From Lentisphaeria bacterium (lineage in GTDB: Bacteria > Verrucomicrobiota > Lentisphaeria > Victivallales > Victivallaceae): DNA of 59,794 nucleotides. A model generated the notes under the pieces. The model searched no databases and was not told the origin of the DNA. It saw only the letters and a list, made by a program, of their open reading frames with translations. Both the position numbers and the translations under genes were made by a program. The stretch's first letter is position 1; each line of letters starts with the position of its first letter. Positions 8,546 to 18,400 of this stretch are shown here, one piece after another. Location of the stretch: contig JAFTJQ010000051.1 of NCBI GenBank assembly GCA_017456285.1, positions 1 to 59,794 of the forward strand, given 5' to 3'.

Positions 8546-9300
8546 TGGATAATAATTCAGCAAGTTTCGGCAGATTGTCAGTGGTTATGCCGGTTTACAA
8601 TGAGGAAAAATCTATTCTGAAAATTATTGAACAGGTTTTAGCTCGTCCTGAAGTCGGTGAATTGATTGCAGTTAATGACGGTTCAACTGATAAAAGTTAT
8701 GAGGTCTTGCTGACATTAAAGGATAATCCTAAAATCAAAATTCTTAATCAGGAAAAAAATAAGGGCAAAGGTGCAGCAATTATTCGTGGCTTTGCCGAAG
8801 CAACTAAAGATTTTGTAATTATTCAAGATGCTGATTTTGAGTACAATCCCGAGGATTACGCTAAAGTTTTAGCCCCTTTGATTGCCGACAAAGCCGATGT
8901 GGTGTATGGTTCACGATTTATGGCAACTCCGGGAATCGTCAGATTTTTTGCCCATGAAATGGGGAATAAGGTTTTGACCTTTTGTTCGAATTTCTTTTCG
9001 GATATACATTTATCTGATATGGAAACTTGTTACAAGTGCTTCAAGCGTGAGGTTATTCAGAATTTGATTTTAACTTCAAACCGTTTCGGGATTGAGGTTG
9101 AACTTACTGCTAAACTGGCGAAATTCCGTGAGATAAGAATTTGGGAAGAGCCGATTTCCTATAACCCCAGAGGTTATTGTGACGGCAAAAAAATCACTTG
9201 GCGTGACGGAGTAGCGGCATTTTGGCACATATTGAATTTCAATGTATTTACCTCCAAAGAGGCGTCAATTAAAAAAGCTTGGAAAGATGTTCTTAAGTAA
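8545..9300 (+). CDS. Family 2 glycosyltransferase (dolichyl-phosphate-mannose-synthase-like)
   Basis: A 251-residue GT-A enzyme likely transferring a sugar from a nucleotide donor to a lipid phosphate or cell-surface glycan. Motifs in order are VVMPVYNEEKSI (donor fold), AVNDGSTD, NKGKGAAIIRGF, the metal-binding DAD in IIQDADFEYNPEDY, then VYGSRF and ETCYKCF. These are typical of the Dpm1/undecaprenyl-phosphate glycosyltransferase subgroup. No transmembrane helices are visible, so it probably works at the inner membrane face. The acceptor cannot be told from sequence. Confidence 0.85.
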   Translation: MDNNSASFGRLSVVMPVYNEEKSILKIIEQVLARPEVGELIAVNDGSTDKSYEVLLTLKDNPKIKILNQEKNKGKGAAIIRGFAEATKDFVIIQDADFEYNPEDYAKVLAPLIADKADVVYGSRFMATPGIVRFFAHEMGNKVLTFCSNFFSDIHLSDMETCYKCFKREVIQNLILTSNRFGIEVELTAKLAKFREIRIWEEPISYNPRGYCDGKKITWRDGVAAFWHILNFNVFTSKEASIKKAWKDVLK

Positions 9301-9330
9301 AGTTATTATATAAAATGAAAGGATAAAAAA

Positions 9331-9804
9331 ATGATTTTTGACAGTTTGAAAAATTTTGCGAAGTACAGTGTTTTTACTGATGATGCAACCAAAAAAATCA
9401 GCGAATTTATCGCTAAAGCAGATTTGAATTTGCCGATCGGTCGTAATGAGATTGACGGAGATAAACTTTTTGCGAGTGTTCAGTCCTATACAACTCGTGA
9501 TTTATCAGCAAGTGTGTATGAAGTTCACCATGAATATGTTGATATTCAGTTGATTTTGGCAGGCGAGGAGTCAATTTATTATACTACTGACGAAAAAGTC
9601 GAAGAGACAAAAGCTTATGCCGCAGAGGGTGATTGTGCTTTGTACGCATTCAAAAAAGAGACTGCGACCATGTTGAATTTGCAAGTCGGTGATTTCGCAG
9701 TATTTTTGCCGTATGAATTGCACATGCCCTGCGTTGATTCAGTAAACGGTAAAAAAGAGATTAGAAAAATTGTGGTAAAAATCCACAAATCACTTTTGAA
9801 ATAA
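9331..9804 (+). CDS. YhcH/YjgK/YiaL (DUF386) family protein
   Basis: A 157-residue cupin-like protein matching DUF386. Conserved features are YEVHHEYVDIQLILAGEE (His residues expected to bind metal), ALYAFK, and FAVFLPYELHMPC with its second His, ending IRKIVVKI. Family members YhcH/NanQ open sialic-acid rings or act on related free sugars. That would fit the sialidase-like enzymes 15 kb away, but there is no direct linkage. Ribosome site GAAAGGA. It stands between unrelated co-directional genes. Confidence 0.85.
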   Translation: MIFDSLKNFAKYSVFTDDATKKISEFIAKADLNLPIGRNEIDGDKLFASVQSYTTRDLSASVYEVHHEYVDIQLILAGEESIYYTTDEKVEETKAYAAEGDCALYAFKKETATMLNLQVGDFAVFLPYELHMPCVDSVNGKKEIRKIVVKIHKSLLK

Positions 9805-9821
9805 GATAAAATTAAAAATTT

Positions 9822-11159
9822 ATGAGTGCCGGAGCAATTCAAAATTTACGACTGCTTTTTATGCGGCCCGATGAGGGAAATAAGCAAATTCTGGTATCGG
9901 GAGATATTCTGCATAGGGAATTTATTGCACTTTTTTATAAAATGCTTACGGTTTTTCATCTCCGTAATTCAGGTGCATCATGCGGAATTGAGGGCGAAAA
10001 AAGTGAATTGTACAGTTATGATTATTGCAATTTATTGACGGATAAATTCTCCGGCGATGCGGATAAATTTCTGGACATGCTCTTTGAGTCTGCCTTTGAA
10101 TACATTGTCAAAACGAGTGGAATTGAGGGCGTTAACGGAGCAGAGGGAGATTTCGTCGCAGAAAAAGTTGAAGCGATTTTGCAAGGAGCTAAAGAGTTTG
10201 CAAACGGAGTTTTGAAAAATTACTCTGATTGCTTGACTTTGAGTTCATTAAAGTTGCTTAAATCATTGCAGAGTTATGAAATTAGAGAAGTTAAAGAAAA
10301 AATTTCTGAATGTGATCCCTTTTTGAATTGCCGTACTTTCCTCTATCGGGGAGGCAAATTTAATGCCATCAATTTGGAAGACCATGCGAAAGAGTTTTTC
10401 GGATTTGAGGGTGTCAGGACGATTTTTGAAGACCATTTTCAGAAATTTGCTGATTCTTCGGCAAATGGCAATGTTCCGCTTTTAATCTCAAGTTTGCCGG
10501 GACATGGCAAAACACAAATGACTATTTATCATGCACTTAAGCATGAAAAACTTACTTTGATTCTGGCGGAAGTTGAAACGATTGAGAAGCAGTTGCCTGC
10601 ACTAATTCAGCAATTAGGTAATCGTCAGGATCGCAAGTTTGTGATATTTTTCGATGATGTTGTTCCTGATGATATTGACTGGTATTACTTCAAAAATTAT
10701 GTCGGCGGTTCATTTGTGCTGCCCGAAAATATTTTGATTGTAATTGCTTCAAATTATCACTTCGGGGCAAGTTTATTATCACGAGGCCGCAGTGTAATTT
10801 TTCCGATTTTCGACGAGATTCGCTGTATGGAGATGGTTGAGGGGTTTTTAATCAGTTGTCACTTGAAAAATCCGGGACATAATTTGGTTTCTATAATCTC
10901 TGCCGATTATACGGAGTATTTCGGTCAGAAACGCTTTTCGGAATTAAGTCCCAGAACTTTGATGCGTTACTTGGACATCTATCGCACCAATATCAATAAA
11001 CGCAAAACCATGATGCATTTGGCAATGGGTGATTTAATAACCAAACCTGATTCATCGCTTTTCTATGATTTTAATATCAGTTTAATGCGAAAACTCTACG
11101 GAAATGAATATATTGAGAACTTATTGAAAGAGAAGTTGCGTAAGTTAGAAGAGGGATAA
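9822..11159 (+). CDS. DUF815-like AAA+ ATPase
   Basis: A 445-residue protein with an N-terminal helical region (1-170), the DUF815-type lead-in FLYRGGKFNAINLEDHAKEFF, and a nucleotide-binding core. Walker A is LPGHGKT (225-231) and Walker B is FVIFFDD (273-279). ILIVIASN resembles sensor 1, followed by RFSELSPRTLMRYLDIY. This matches uncharacterised AAA+ proteins annotated DUF815. The cellular role is unknown; the family is cytoplasmic. It follows the YhcH gene by 17 bases. Confidence 0.75.
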   Translation: MSAGAIQNLRLLFMRPDEGNKQILVSGDILHREFIALFYKMLTVFHLRNSGASCGIEGEKSELYSYDYCNLLTDKFSGDADKFLDMLFESAFEYIVKTSGIEGVNGAEGDFVAEKVEAILQGAKEFANGVLKNYSDCLTLSSLKLLKSLQSYEIREVKEKISECDPFLNCRTFLYRGGKFNAINLEDHAKEFFGFEGVRTIFEDHFQKFADSSANGNVPLLISSLPGHGKTQMTIYHALKHEKLTLILAEVETIEKQLPALIQQLGNRQDRKFVIFFDDVVPDDIDWYYFKNYVGGSFVLPENILIVIASNYHFGASLLSRGRSVIFPIFDEIRCMEMVEGFLISCHLKNPGHNLVSIISADYTEYFGQKRFSELSPRTLMRYLDIYRTNINKRKTMMHLAMGDLITKPDSSLFYDFNISLMRKLYGNEYIENLLKEKLRKLEEG

Positions 11160-11189
11160 TTTTTTGTTAAAGAAGAGGTAAATTAACTT

Positions 11190-11972
11190 ATGTGGAGTGA
11201 TTTCTGGAGAATACTTTTATTGTCAGGTGTCGCAGGATTAGCGACAGGTATCGGTGGACTTATTGCATTTTTTTCAAAAAAGGACGACCGTAATTTTCTG
11301 GCATTGACATTAGGCTTCTCAAGCGGAGTTATGATATACATCTCCTTTATGGAGTTGCTTCCTGAAGCACTCCGCAACTGGGGAGATAAAGGTAATTGTA
11401 TCGGCGGAGCGTGGTTTTTTGCAGGAATTTTTTTGAGTTTTCTGATAGATAAATTGATTCCCGAGAGTGAGAATCCGCATGAAATCCACGAAGTAAAAGA
11501 GTTTGACGACCATGAAAAAATGGCGAAATTCCGCAAGTCTGGAATTTTAGTAGCATTGGCAATAACTATTCACAATTTCCCGGAGGGTTTGGCGGTAGCA
11601 GGTGCATCGCTTGACTCGTGGAAATTGGGTTGGTCGATTGCTTTGGCGGTGGCAATTCACAATATTCCTGAGGGAATGGCGGTATCTTTGCCGATTTTTT
11701 ATGCGACGAAAAGCCGCAAAAAGGCTTTGCTCTATTCGGCATTATCGGGGTTAGCGGAGCCATTGGGGGCGATATTGGGATTTTGGATTTTGCGAAGTTT
11801 CTTGAGTGAATCATTTTTGAGTGCGATATTTGCATTGGTTTCCGGGATTATGGTATTTATCAGTTTTGATGAACTCATGCCATTGGCAGAGAAATACGGT
11901 GAGCATCACCGAGTGATTGCAGGGATTGTGTCCGGGATGTTTTTTATCTATCTGGTGCTTCATGTTTTTTAG
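11190..11972 (+). CDS. zupT: ZIP-family divalent metal transporter (ZupT-like)
   Basis: A 260-residue inner-membrane protein with about eight hydrophobic segments. The two metal-binding signatures of the ZIP family are explicit: HNFPEG in TM4 and HNIPEG in TM5. Between TM3 and TM4 is a histidine/acidic loop (ENPHEIHEVKEFDDHEK), the usual metal-sensing loop. ZupT-type members take up zinc and other divalent cations. Ribosome site AGAGGT upstream. Confidence 0.92.
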   Translation: MWSDFWRILLLSGVAGLATGIGGLIAFFSKKDDRNFLALTLGFSSGVMIYISFMELLPEALRNWGDKGNCIGGAWFFAGIFLSFLIDKLIPESENPHEIHEVKEFDDHEKMAKFRKSGILVALAITIHNFPEGLAVAGASLDSWKLGWSIALAVAIHNIPEGMAVSLPIFYATKSRKKALLYSALSGLAEPLGAILGFWILRSFLSESFLSAIFALVSGIMVFISFDELMPLAEKYGEHHRVIAGIVSGMFFIYLVLHVF

Positions 11973-11990
11973 AGTTACAGTTGAGGAAAA

Positions 11991-12785
11991 ATGGAATTTT
12001 TTGATGAAATAATTAGTGTTTTGAAGCAGGAAGCGGCAAAAAAAGAGCGAGTTTTTTTGGATGCGGAAGTGCTTGATAAATTGGGTGAAAATGCGTCTTT
12101 AATGGCGGCAAAGAAACCCGGTCAAGCGGATAATTGCCAAGTCAGACAATCTCCGGATAATGTTGTTGATGCCGCATTCAGTGAAAAATTAAGCAATGTT
12201 CTTCAGGGTAAAACAATCGCTGGATGTGCAAACTCAAATGATGAGATAAAAAATTTAGTTCTTAATTGCGGCGGCTGTGGATTAAGTAAATACCGTCAGC
12301 ATGCAATCTCCGGTTGCGGTAATATCAATAGTCGCTTGATGTTTATTGGCGAAGCTCCGAGTGCTTCAGATGATGCAGAAAATCGTCTGTTTTCAGGAGA
12401 TGTCGGAGAGTTGCTGGACAAAATGATTACGGCAATGGGCTTTACCGGCAGAGAAGAGGTCTATTTGACTACCATGCTTAAGTGCCGCCCGCCGGGGAAT
12501 AGAGTTGCCGAGAAGCAGGAAGTTGATAGTTGCATTGATTTCTTGAAAAAGGAGATAGAACTCGTTAAGCCTGAAGCAATTGTAGTTTTCGGTGCGAATA
12601 CGATTAAGTATTTAATCGGCAAGGAGGGGTCAATAAGTGAATTGCGTGGTAAGATGCTTTATTATGGCAATATCCCTGTAATGCCGACATTTAACCCTGC
12701 CTATTTATTACGAAAAGCCGCTGCGAAACGGGAGGTTTGGCAGGATTTACAGGAAGTTATGAAAGTATTGGGGATGAAAAAATGA
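11991..12785 (+). CDS. Family 4/5-type uracil-DNA glycosylase
   Basis: Removes uracil from DNA to start base-excision repair. The 264 residues have an N-terminal extension of about 80 residues (seen in SPO1-polymerase-like UDGs). Then come the Fe-S cysteines starting CGGC, the catalytic motif FIGEAPSASDDAENRLFSG, TTMLKCRPPGNR with a further Cys, and the C-terminal loop PTFNPAYLLR. The usual family-4 loop is HPxxLLR; here Asn replaces His (codon AAC). Stop and dgt start overlap as ATGA, so translation is coupled. Whether activity is reduced is unknown. Confidence 0.88.
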   Translation: MEFFDEIISVLKQEAAKKERVFLDAEVLDKLGENASLMAAKKPGQADNCQVRQSPDNVVDAAFSEKLSNVLQGKTIAGCANSNDEIKNLVLNCGGCGLSKYRQHAISGCGNINSRLMFIGEAPSASDDAENRLFSGDVGELLDKMITAMGFTGREEVYLTTMLKCRPPGNRVAEKQEVDSCIDFLKKEIELVKPEAIVVFGANTIKYLIGKEGSISELRGKMLYYGNIPVMPTFNPAYLLRKAAAKREVWQDLQEVMKVLGMKK

Positions 12786-14122
12786 AGTGGGATAGTTTAT
12801 TGTCAAGTAAAAGATTGGGATTTGATAGACAAGAGGATGTTTTTCCCAAACGGTCGCCTTTCCAGCAGGATTTTGACCGTATTATTTTTTCATCGGCATT
12901 TAGAAAATTGCAGGATAAAACTCAGATTTTCCCGTTGAGTGAGAGTGATTATGTGCGAACACGCTTAACCCACAGTTTGGAGACCTCGTCAGTTGCCCGT
13001 TCATTGGGGACGGGTGCAGGGGATTATGTCTGCAAAAAGTTTAAGCTTAATTCGATTCTTCCGAGTGACTTCGGAGCAATCACTGCCGCCGCGGCATTAG
13101 CTCATGACATCGGCAATCCGCCTTTGGGGCATGCAGGCGAAGAGGCGGTGCAGGAGTGGTTCAAAAAATCTGAAGTAGCCGCCGATTGCCGAAAGTTGAT
13201 GAGCGATAATGAGATTCAGGACATCAGTCGTTATGAGGGTAATGCACAAGGGTTCAGAATTTTGACCAAACTGCAATATCCGAGCAACCGTGGCGGCATG
13301 CAATTATGTTGTGCGACCTTGGGGGCTTTTATCAAATACCCGTGCCTGTCTAACTCCAAAAACAAGCCGATAGGCGTCAGCAGCAAAAAATACAATGTTT
13401 TTTGTACCGAAAAAGAGTTATTCAAAGAAGTTGCGGAGACACTGGAACTTGAATCAATAGGAGAGTACAGTTACGCTCGACATCCGCTGGCATTTCTGGT
13501 TGAGGCGGCGGATGATATTGCTTATAGAATTGTTGATTTTGAGGATGGTTTTATTGCCGGCAGAATTGAATACAATGAACTTGAGGAACTTTTCAGCGGT
13601 ATTATTAAAAAAGATAACTTGCTTGCCAGCTTAAAATTTTTGAACTCAAAACAGGAGAAAGTTGAGTATCTGCGTTCAAAAGCCATCGGTCGCTTGGTCG
13701 ATGAGGCGATTGATGTGTTTGTCGTAAATCATGATACAATTTTAGCAGGAAAAATGGAGCAATCGCTTGTTGATGTGATTGAGTCAAAACCGTATTTGTA
13801 TCAAGTTTATGCCAAAAGTGCGGATGTTATTTACAATACACCGAGAGTTTCGGAAGTCATGGTGGCAGGGTTTGAACTTATTTCTGACATGTTGGATATT
13901 TTTACCGCCAGCTGCAATGATGTGGCAATAAATGGGGATAATGCTTCTCCGCGAAGCAGGCGATTGATGTATTTATTACCGAATTCAAATGTTTATAAAG
14001 AGTCGGAAGAGTGGTTAAGAAGTCCCTATTTGCGGATTATGTACATTCTGGATTATATCTCAAGTTTGACCGACTCTGCGGCAGTGAAGTTGCACAAAAA
14101 ATTGAAAGGTATCAGTATCTAA
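12782..14122 (+). CDS. dgt: Deoxyguanosinetriphosphate triphosphohydrolase (dGTPase)
   Basis: HD-domain enzyme hydrolysing dGTP to deoxyguanosine and triphosphate, balancing dNTP pools. Length 446 residues. RSPFQQDFDRIIFSSAFRKL is the family N-terminus. Metal ligands are His64 (RLTHSLE), His108-Asp109 and His117 in HDIGNPPLGHAGE, with a later Asp in EAADDIAYRI. The start overlaps the uracil-DNA glycosylase stop. The neighbours (uracil-DNA glycosylase, mutM) form a DNA/nucleotide hygiene operon. Confidence 0.94.
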   Translation: MKWDSLLSSKRLGFDRQEDVFPKRSPFQQDFDRIIFSSAFRKLQDKTQIFPLSESDYVRTRLTHSLETSSVARSLGTGAGDYVCKKFKLNSILPSDFGAITAAAALAHDIGNPPLGHAGEEAVQEWFKKSEVAADCRKLMSDNEIQDISRYEGNAQGFRILTKLQYPSNRGGMQLCCATLGAFIKYPCLSNSKNKPIGVSSKKYNVFCTEKELFKEVAETLELESIGEYSYARHPLAFLVEAADDIAYRIVDFEDGFIAGRIEYNELEELFSGIIKKDNLLASLKFLNSKQEKVEYLRSKAIGRLVDEAIDVFVVNHDTILAGKMEQSLVDVIESKPYLYQVYAKSADVIYNTPRVSEVMVAGFELISDMLDIFTASCNDVAINGDNASPRSRRLMYLLPNSNVYKESEEWLRSPYLRIMYILDYISSLTDSAAVKLHKKLKGISI

Positions 14123-14123
14123 A

Positions 14124-14948
14124 ATGCCGGAACTTCCTGAAGTTGAAACAATTACCAATGCTTTGAAAAAATCTTTGGTGTCAAGAAAAATTATTAATCT
14201 TGAAATTTTCAGTCCGAAAATGCGAGAGCCGTTGACTCCGCTTGCCGATGCTGATATTGTCGGGAGATCAATTATTGACGTCAGACGTCGTGGTCGATAT
14301 ACGATTATCGAACTTGATAATTTGGGGGCGATTATTATGCATTACGGCATGTCAGGAGTAGTCCGAATTGAGGGTTCAGAAATCCCTAAACGTAAGCATG
14401 AACACCTCTTTTTTCATTTAGATGACGGAAAAATACTTAAGTTTGAGTGTACCAGACGCTTCAGTTTGGTTAAGTATTGCCGTTTGGAGCAATCGGGTGC
14501 TACGCCGACGGAATTGGCGTTTCTCGGAGCAGAACCCCTGAATGACGATTTTAACGGTGAATACCTCTACGCTAAAAGTCGCAAGACTTCGGGAAATGTT
14601 AAAAATTTTATCATGAATAATGAAGTTGTTGTAGGTGTCGGCAATATTTATGTTGCTGAATCGCTTTTTTCTGCAGGAGTAAGTCCGCTTCGGCAAGCAA
14701 AAAGTTTGAGTTTAAGTGAGTGCGATAAAATCGTTGAAAGTATCAAAGTTATTCTCAAAAAAGCAATCGCCGCAGGTGGAAGTACCATATCTGATTATCG
14801 CCATGTTGACGGCAGCGAGGGCAAGTTCGCTCGTGAATTGCAGATGTATGGTCGTGCAGGCGAGAAGTGCGTTAAGTGCGGTGCGGTAATTGCAAGTTGC
14901 CGTATCGGTGGCAGAAGTACATTTTATTGCCCGAAGTGCCAGAAGTAA
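14124..14948 (+). CDS. mutM: Formamidopyrimidine-DNA glycosylase
   Basis: Bifunctional glycosylase/AP lyase removing 8-oxoguanine. The 274 residues start PELPEVETI (catalytic Pro2, Glu3, Glu6). They contain the helix-two-turn-helix region (NNEVVVGVGNIYVAES) and end in a zinc finger with CVKCGA and YCPKC. At the position of the conserved DNA-contacting Lys (E. coli Lys57) this protein has Arg58 (VRRRGRYTII), a conservative but uncommon change. One base separates it from dgt. Confidence 0.94.
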   Translation: MPELPEVETITNALKKSLVSRKIINLEIFSPKMREPLTPLADADIVGRSIIDVRRRGRYTIIELDNLGAIIMHYGMSGVVRIEGSEIPKRKHEHLFFHLDDGKILKFECTRRFSLVKYCRLEQSGATPTELAFLGAEPLNDDFNGEYLYAKSRKTSGNVKNFIMNNEVVVGVGNIYVAESLFSAGVSPLRQAKSLSLSECDKIVESIKVILKKAIAAGGSTISDYRHVDGSEGKFARELQMYGRAGEKCVKCGAVIASCRIGGRSTFYCPKCQK

Positions 14949-14962
14949 TGACGCCGACAAAT

Positions 14963-15280
14963 TTATTTAACCAGTAATTTCAGACCGATAATTCCGCTGA
15001 CAATCAGAAGCAGGCAGATAATTCGTAAAATCGAAGTCGATTCGCCGAAAAGAATAATTCCTGCGATTGCAGTTCCGATAGTGCCGATTCCTGTCCAAAC
15101 TGCATAGGCAGTGCCCATTGGTAAGTTTTTAACGGCGAGAGCGAGAAAAAACACACTGGCACTCATGGTGACGAAAGTAAAAATTGTCGGTGTAAGTTTG
15201 GTAAAACCGTATGAATATTTCATTCCTACTGCCCAGCATATTTCAAAAAATCCGGCGACAAATAGATAAAACCAACTCAT
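14963..15280 (-). CDS. SMR-family exporter, Gdx/SugE (guanidinium) subtype
   Basis: A 105-residue four-helix dual-topology transporter. The membrane-embedded Glu lies in [14 protein letters not shown], and GFTKLTPT plus [14 protein letters not shown] are typical of the Gdx/SugE branch, which exports guanidinium by proton exchange. The start at 15280 is preceded by AAAGGAG; the longer frame to 15340 runs into the promoter. I see no guanidine riboswitch in the short leader. Convergent with mutM, 14 bases apart, with no obvious terminator between. Confidence 0.88.
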   Translation of the reverse strand: MSWFYLFVAGFFEICWAVGMKYSYGFTKLTPTIFTFVTMSASVFFLALAVKNLPMGTAYAVWTGIGTIGTAIAGIILFGESTSILRIICLLLIVSGIIGLKLLVK

Positions 15281-15312
15281 TTTTTTGAACTCCTTTTTTG
15301 TCAATTCGGCAT

Positions 15313-15340
15313 AATATAATACAGTTAAAATTTTTTGCAA
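15313..15340 (-). promoter_or_regulatory. Promoter of the SMR gene
   Basis: On the minus strand TTGCAA (15335-15340) and TATATT (15313-15318) are 16 bp apart, giving a leader of about 25 bases before the AAAGGAG ribosome site. Confidence 0.7.
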
Positions 15341-15459
15341 ATTAAATTATATCAAAATATGCTGATTTTTTTTCATTTTGTTAAGGTTTTATAGGAATTT
15401 TAGAGATATATTATGCTAATAAATTGTTTTTTTAACCTTTTTATATGGAGCAGAAGATT

Positions 15460-18400
15460 ATGAATATTAAAAATCCGGAGAATAAATACCGCCCGACGCC
15501 TTTTTGGAGTTGGAATGATAAATTAGACCCAGAGGAACTTCGTTATCAAGTTCGTGAAATGCACGCTGCGGGGCAGGGTGGTTTTTTTATGCATGCCAGA
15601 GGCGGATTGCAGACCAAATACATGTCAAAAGAGTGGATGGATTGTATCAATGCCAGTATCGATGAGGCAAGCAAATACGGCATGGAGGCTTATCTCTATG
15701 ATGAAAATGGCTGGCCGAGCGGTTTCGGCGACGGTTTAGTAAATGGGCTGGGCGAGGCGTATCAGCTTAAGTATCTTCGCTTCGAGAAAAAGCCTTTGTC
15801 AGAGTGCGGCAGTGAGCGAACGATTGCTTATTATGAGAGTGACGGAACATTTATCAGCCGTGAAAAACCTGAAAACTATCAAGGGGAAGTTTTACGTTTT
15901 TATTACGAGGTAAATCAGTTTTATGTCGATAATTTAGATGCAAAAGTGGTTAAAGAGTTTCTGGATAGAATTTATGAGCATTACTACAAAAATATCCCTG
16001 CTGAAATATTAAAGCATCTTCGCGGAGTTTTTACCGATGAACCTCAATTATCCCGTGACGGAATTGCTTGGTCATTTGTTTTGGAAGAAGAATATTTCAA
16101 GTTTTGCGGTCAAGAACTTATCTATGATTTGCCGAAGTTGTACTTCAATATGGCGGAGAGCAAAAAGGTGCGTGTACGTTTCTGGAAACTGGTTGCCCGA
16201 CTTTTCTCTGAAAATTTCTGCAAGCAGATTTATGATTGGTGCAGTGAGCATAATTGGTTGCTTACGGGACATGGGTTAATTGAGGAGTTGGGCAAAACTC
16301 ATATAACCAGCAATGGTGATATTATGCCGATTTACCGTTATTTCCATATTCCCGGAGTTGACCACTTGTGCCGCAAAGAACCGAGCAAAACTGCGGCGAT
16401 TCAGCTTTTAAGTGCGGCTCATCAGACGGGAAAAAAACAACTTATGAGTGAGAGTTTTGCTTTGTGCGGCTGGAATTTTAATTTTTCAGGCATGCACTGG
16501 CTTTTTAATCAACAGTTGTCATTAGGAATTAATTTCCTCTGTCCGCACCTGTCAAGTTACCGACTTCGAGGCTTGAGAAAGCGTGATTATCCTGCTTCGC
16601 TTTTTATTCATCAGCCGTGGTGGGGTGATTACAAAAAGGTCAATGATTACTTTTCAAGAGCAGGCATGCTGCTTGCAGAGGGCAGGGAAAAAGTTGATTT
16701 GCTGGTACTTCACCCGATTTCAACTTTGCATCTAATTTATAAGTGCGATAATGAGAATGATCTAAAATATTACATTGAAAAATATCAAGAGTTATCAGAG
16801 AGTTTAAGCCGTCGTCATATAACTTATCACTACGGCGATGAAATTTATTTTGATGATTACGGGACAGTTGATGGCGACACGATCGTTATCGGGGAGTGCC
16901 GTTACAATTATGTTTTGATTCCGCAATTGACTAATTTATCAGCTAAAGTTGTGGAAATTTTGCGGCAATTTGAGAAAAATGGCGGTAAAATTGTCAAAAT
17001 TAAAAACAATTCCGAATATTCTGATTTGACTATCGACGGAGATGAAGCAACTGCAGAAGTTCGTGACTGGTTTGATAATATCGAGGAAGTTGCTGACGAA
17101 AATCAAGCGGCAGAGGTCGTGGCAAATAATTTGCCGAAAATTGTTAAATCAACTGAAAACGGCAAAGTAACTGATTCGCTTTTGAGTATTCGCCGTTATT
17201 TTGATGACATCGGAGACGGTCGAAGCGGAGTATTTTATCTAATTACCAATAGCCGCTACACTGCTAAATGCGATGCAGTAATTTCACTTGCCCAAGACGG
17301 CAAGTATGTGGAATTAATTGACCGTGAGAGCGGAGAATTTGCCCGTATCAGCAATGTCGAAACAGTTGATAATCGCTTGACTTTCAACTACAATTTCGGT
17401 GCAGGTGAAGCGATTATGCTTTTTGTTACTGATTCAATGAATCCGAGTGGCAAGGCCATTGAAACAATAAATGTTGATAAATTGCAATGTCAGAAAAAAT
17501 TATCTGATGAGATGACCTTGAAGTCATTGGGCTTGGGTAATGTGATGACACTTGACCGTTGCCGTTATAGGGTTAACGGCGGGGAGTGGATTGATGATGA
17601 AATCAATGTTATCCATCCGAGATTGATTAAAAAGGGTGAAAATTGTGATTTGGAAATGGAGATAGATTTTGTAATTGAGGATGATTTTGATTTGTCTAAT
17701 AAGTTGACTTTCATCTCTGAAACTCCGGAAATTTTCAGTTACAGTTTGAATGGCGTGGCATTTGAGGCGAAAGATTCAGGTTATCTTTTTGATAAATCTT
17801 TCCGTAAAATCGAGCTGCCGAATATTTTACGCCACGGAGTAAATACGATTACCGCAAAGTGCCATTACTTCCAGAGCGAAGAGACCCATGCGAATTACCG
17901 CAAGGCGATGATTTTTGAGTCAGAATACAATAAGTTGTGCTACGATACCGAGATTGAGAATTTCTACCTTTTGGGTGATTTCAAAGTTAAGTATCAGGGC
18001 GATTGTGAAACTCTGGAGAGAAATGCAGAGCGATTGAATGGCAAGTTCTCTATCGGACGCTCTCAAGTCGGTGAAAAGTTGCCGATTAGCGATATTGTGC
18101 TTAACGGCATGCCGTTTTTCTCCGGCAAAGTTGTATTTGCAAGCGAATTTACCTTGAGTGCCGAGGAACTTGATAAAATCAACTACCTTCGATTTAAGGG
18201 AATTGGGGCAAATTCCTACCGTGTTTGGATCAATGGAGAAGAGGCTGGATTTGTCTATATGGAGAACTATTATTTGGCACTTAAGAAGTATTTGAAAGTT
18301 GGCGTAAATACGATTGAAATTGAGTTGACAACTTCATTGCGTAATACTTTGGGGCCGCATCACTTGGAGGAGGGGGAATCCTATGCTGTGCATACTCTCT

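Noticed and set aside
15281-15340. Longer SMR protein start at 15340, and a guanidine riboswitch upstream
   Set aside because: The longer start falls on the -35 box; the remaining leader is too short and shows no guanidine-riboswitch fold that I can recognise.
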